Source: Phycisphaerales bacterium UBA2396 (GTDB lineage: Bacteria; Planctomycetota; Phycisphaerae; Phycisphaerales; UBA1924). From it: 23,641 nt of DNA. A program made the position numbers and the translations under genes. Where the stretch lies: assembly GCA_002343325.1 (NCBI GenBank), contig DDSG01000151.1, positions 1-23,641 of the forward strand. Reading direction: 5' to 3'. How positions within the stretch are numbered: position 1 is the first letter of the stretch; each line of letters starts with the position of its first letter. This document shows positions 21,362 to 23,641 of this stretch, one piece after another. Under the pieces are notes generated by a model. The model was not told the origin of the DNA. It saw only the letters and a list, made by a program, of their open reading frames with translations, and did not search any database.

Positions 21362-22432
21362 TTACCCCGCGAGAACGTGCACATCACACGGGGCAATCGA
21401 CAGCGCCGCAACGGAGCCGGTCGTCAAAATCTCGTCGCCGGGGTTGAGCGTCGAGATGTTGAGGCGAATGTCGCCGGCCAATTGAACCGTGTACTGGGCC
21501 AGTTCGCCAAGATACGTTGTGGACAGAACGCGTCCGTGCAGCCCGCCCGACTCTCCCGCCACCAAGCGGGCACACTCAGGACGGACAGAAAGCACGCCAC
21601 GCTCGATGGACGAGGCGGGCCCGGTGATCGAACCGGCCGCGGTGTGATAGACGCACGATGAACTGTCAGTCCGCGTCACCGACTCGAATGGAATGAGGTT
21701 CGTCTCTCCAAGAAATTCGGCCACGAACACACTCGCCGGCCTGCGGTAGAGGTCGCGAGGGGTGCCCACCTGCACCACGCGGCCCTGGTTCAGAATCGCG
21801 ACGCGGTCGGCCATCGACAGCGCCTCTTTCTGGTCGTGGGTGACGTACACCGTGGTGATGCCGCTTTCCTTGCAGATCCGACGGATCTCGGCTCGCAGCT
21901 CGATACGCAGCTTGGCGTCGAGGTTCGACAGCGGCTCGTCCAGCAACAGCACGTCGGGCCGCACAACGATCGCACGGGCCAGCGCGACGCGCTGCTGCTG
22001 TCCGCCGCTGAGTTGGTTTGGTTTCCGTTCGCCATATTGCTCCATCCGAACGGCCCGCAGGGCTTCGGCGACGCGCGTTGCGGTCTCGGCGGCGGGGGTC
22101 TTGCGAACGCTGAGGCCAAAGGCCACGTTTGCGGCAACCGTCATGTGGGGCCACAGGGCGTACGACTGAAAGACCATTCCCGTGTTTCGGTGGTTTGGTG
22201 ACAAGAACGTCACGTCACGGCTGCCGAAGAGGATGGAGCCCGAAGTGGGCTCGATGAAGCCGGCGATCATGCGCAGGAGTGTGGTTTTGCCGCAGCCACT
22301 GGGGCCGAGGAGGAAGTAGAGCTCGCCGGACTCGATATCGAGCGAGACACGGTCCACGGCGGTGTTGCGTGCGACCACGCCCTGGGCGGGGTAGGTCTTG
22401 GTGATGTCACGGATGGCGATAGGGGTGGCCAT
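21362..22432 (-). CDS. ABC importer ATPase subunit (PotA/FbpC/UgpC type)
   Basis: The protein has 356 residues from ATG 22432 (M-A-T-P-I-A-I-R-D); ATG 22444 is possible, and neither has a strong ribosome binding site. Walker A is G43-P-S-G-C-G-K49-T-T, Q-loop V-F-Q-S-Y-A-L-W-P, signature L-S-G-G-Q-Q-Q-R, Walker B V-L-L-L-D-E-P with D-loop S-N-L-D-A-K-L, and H-loop V-T-H-D-Q-K-E-A. A C-terminal ~115-residue regulatory region of the TOBE type ends the protein. This layout is that of ATPases powering uptake of iron(III), polyamines, thiamine or sugars. No permease or binding protein gene is visible, so the substrate is open. It is divergent from the DUF721 gene and sits where parA would be expected. 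Confidence 0.92.
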   Translation of the reverse strand: MATPIAIRDITKTYPAQGVVARNTAVDRVSLDIESGELYFLLGPSGCGKTTLLRMIAGFIEPTSGSILFGSRDVTFLSPNHRNTGMVFQSYALWPHMTVAANVAFGLSVRKTPAAETATRVAEALRAVRMEQYGERKPNQLSGGQQQRVALARAIVVRPDVLLLDEPLSNLDAKLRIELRAEIRRICKESGITTVYVTHDQKEALSMADRVAILNQGRVVQVGTPRDLYRRPASVFVAEFLGETNLIPFESVTRTDSSSCVYHTAAGSITGPASSIERGVLSVRPECARLVAGESGGLHGRVLSTTYLGELAQYTVQLAGDIRLNISTLNPGDEILTTGSVAALSIAPCDVHVLAG

Positions 22433-22496
22433 GGTTGGGTGCATGGTAGTGGAGGTGCGTGGTGGGGGGGTTGTTCTGGCCGGTAGGATCTGAGTG

Positions 22497-22847
22497 ATGC
22501 GAAGGACCGCCGAACAACGACTGGAGTTACTGCGGGGGACACGATCGATTCCCCGGGGAGGCTCCACGATCGGAGAGATTGCCCGGGCGGTCCGTCTGGA
22601 AGCGTCGAAGTCGGCGGCCGCGACGCAAGGGGCGGCGACGGCGTGGGAACGGTGTGCTCCGCCGGGAATCGCCGGTCTCTGCCGGGTGGGGGCTGCTCGC
22701 CGGGGGGTGTTGACGATCGCGGTGAAGGACGCGGCGTCTCGCTTTGTCGTGGACCGGTGGCTTCGAAGTGGTGGGGGGGCTCTGTTGCGGGGCGCGGGGG
22801 TCCGGGACGTGCGTGTGGTGGCCGACCCCGCGGGTGGTGCGCGGTGA
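22497..22847 (+). CDS. DUF721 / DciA-like protein
   Basis: The protein has 116 residues from ATG 22497 (GTG 22494 is a less likely alternative); TAGGA lies 8 bases upstream. It has a basic N-terminal helix (M-R-R-T-A-E-Q-R-L-E-L-L) and then a domain resembling DUF721: W-E-R-C-A-P-P..., G-V-L-T-I-A-V-K-D-A-A-S-R-F-V-V-D-R-W-L, ending V-R-V-V-A-D-P. DciA proteins of this family load the replicative helicase DnaB in most bacteria that lack DnaC. Family members often lie near dnaA, recF or gyrB, consistent with the neighbouring parB/parS. The stop overlaps the next gene's start by 4 bases (GTGA), suggesting translational coupling. Assignment is by motif only. Confidence 0.75.
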   Translation: MRRTAEQRLELLRGTRSIPRGGSTIGEIARAVRLEASKSAAATQGAATAWERCAPPGIAGLCRVGAARRGVLTIAVKDAASRFVVDRWLRSGGGALLRGAGVRDVRVVADPAGGAR

Positions 22848-23029
22848 ACCATGAGTCTGTGGTGGAGTTTGTTCGCCGGCAAGGGGGCTCGTGCCCGGTG
22901 TGCGGCTTTGACCTGACCGGTCTTGAACGAGCGGTGTGCCCCGAGTGCGGCTCGGAGCTCGAGCTTGCCCACCATTGCCACCTGGTGCGGCCGGTGTGGG
23001 GTCGGGGTGTGCGAACGGGTCTGATGGCG
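22844..23029 (+). CDS. Zinc-ribbon protein, 3' end lost in low-quality sequence
   Basis: GTG 22844 starts inside the DUF721 stop codon. About 62 credible residues follow: a helical start, then C17-P-V-C20 and C32-P-E-C35, a rubredoxin-like zinc ribbon, and a short basic region. After 23029 the frame runs into a poly-G block with no credible protein, so the rest of the gene, perhaps with membrane segments as in similar planctomycete proteins, is missing. Coupling to the DUF721 gene suggests a shared transcript. The function is unknown. Confidence 0.65.
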
Positions 23030-23560
23030 GGGGGGGGGGGCGGCGGGGGGTGGGGGGGTTGGGGGGGGGGGCGGGCGGCGTCCGCCCCGGGGGGCGGCGG
23101 GGCCCGCGCGGCCCCCCCCCCGCCCGCGGGCCGCGGGGGGGGGGGCCCGGCCCCCACCCGCGCTCCCCCCCCCAAGTGGGGGGGGGGGGGGGGGGGGGGG
23201 GTGGGGGGGGGGGAAAAAGCGCGCGGGGGGGGGGGGGGAAGAAAAAAGAGGGGTGGGGGGGGGCGGGGGGGGGGGGGGGGGGGGGGAGGGAGGAGGAAGA
23301 ATAATTAAATGTTATTGTTTTGTTTTTTTGTTTTTTTTTCTTTTTGTATTTTTTTTTTTTTTAAAAGCAGCGCCCCCCCGCCAACTCTCCCTCTCTCCCC
23401 CACCCCCCCTCCTTCCTCTCCCCCCGCCCCAACCAACACCACCCCCCCCTCCCTGCTCCTCCCCTGGGGTCGCGATTCCCGGCCCCTTTTCTCTTTCCCC
23501 TCCCCCCCCCCCCCGCCCCCCCCCACCCCCGCCGCCGCCCACCACACGCGCGCGGCCCCC
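23030..23560. other. Low-complexity poly-G / AT / poly-C block, probable artefact
   Basis: Bases 23030-23300 are almost all G with decaying traces of coding sequence, 23300-23365 are T/A-rich, and 23370-23560 are mainly C. Read outward from each flank, both sides decay into poly-G. No gene can be called here; frames crossing it encode Gly or Pro runs. Confidence 0.8.
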
Positions 23561-23640
23561 ACCGACGCCTTGTCCAGCATGCCGACGTGCGCCAACGCAG
23601 CATGCGCCCGGTCGATTTCGTGCGCGGGATAGCGTCGCAC
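23542..23640 (-). pseudogene. Possible fragment of an ABC transporter ATPase (PhnC-like)
   Basis: The last ~100 bases regain normal composition. On the - strand the frame gives R-R-Y-P-A-H-E-I-D-R-A-H-A-A-L-A-H-V-G-M-L-D-K-A-S, which resembles the helical segment just before the L-S-G-G-Q signature in phosphonate-type ABC ATPases. The segment is open at the window edge and lost at the C-rich block. It is too short for a firm call. Confidence 0.25.
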
Positions 23641-23641
23641 C

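Noticed and set aside
23030..23640. Gly- or Pro-rich open frames through the poly-G/poly-C block
   Set aside because: They arise from homopolymer sequence that is probably artefactual and show no codon structure.

Overview
The window is GC-rich, densely coding DNA that looks like a planctomycete of the class Phycisphaerae, probably a Phycisphaerales-like lineage. The pointers are two secreted proteins ending in the same 59-residue dockerin-like module that terminates in Gly-Cys, two PEP-CTERM-like surface proteins with a PAPG motif and an Arg-rich tail, an H-X-DG type pseudopilin, and a pilin/PEP-CTERM/exopolysaccharide gene complement interleaved with housekeeping genes. This placement is inferred from protein character; no rRNA is present. 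I saw no CRISPR array, insertion sequence, phage gene or tRNA.

Positions 1-5930 (+ strand) encode exported proteins: the 3' part of a collagen-like/solenoid-repeat protein, a reprolysin-type zinc metallopeptidase, a small dockerin-tailed protein, a PQQ-type sugar dehydrogenase homologue with the same dockerin tail, and a PEP-CTERM-like protein. The last has a long structured 5' leader with two competing pairings around its ribosome binding site. Positions 5983-9045 hold a divergent exopolysaccharide pair: a GT2-acetyltransferase fusion (-) and a WcaI-like GT4 glycosyltransferase (+).

Positions 9042-13142 (-) are dnaE, whose stop codon overlaps that of the GT4 gene. A second PEP-CTERM-like protein (+, 13429-14133) shares with the first a Cys...Gln-x-Ala-aliphatic-Trp-Glu pattern reminiscent of internal thioester domains. 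Then on the - strand come clpB, a pseudopilin and a class IV aminotransferase (18959 down to 14209).

Positions 19293-22847 hold a small lipoprotein (+), a small basic winged-helix-like protein (-), parB (-) with two parS-like palindromes, one inside its predicted N-terminal codons, an ABC importer ATPase (-), and a DUF721/DciA-like gene (+). parB, parS and a DciA-like gene together suggest an origin-proximal segment, but parA is not adjacent. A zinc-ribbon protein gene overlaps the DUF721 gene by 4 bases and runs into a poly-G/poly-C block (about 23030-23560). That block looks like an assembly or sequencing artefact joining two contig ends head to head; only the last 80 or so bases again look like normal DNA, with a possible ABC-ATPase fragment on the - strand.

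The items most worth following up are the 5088-5256 leader, the candidate thioester domains in the two PEP-CTERM-like proteins, the Gly-Cys dockerin pair, and the parS site embedded in parB.
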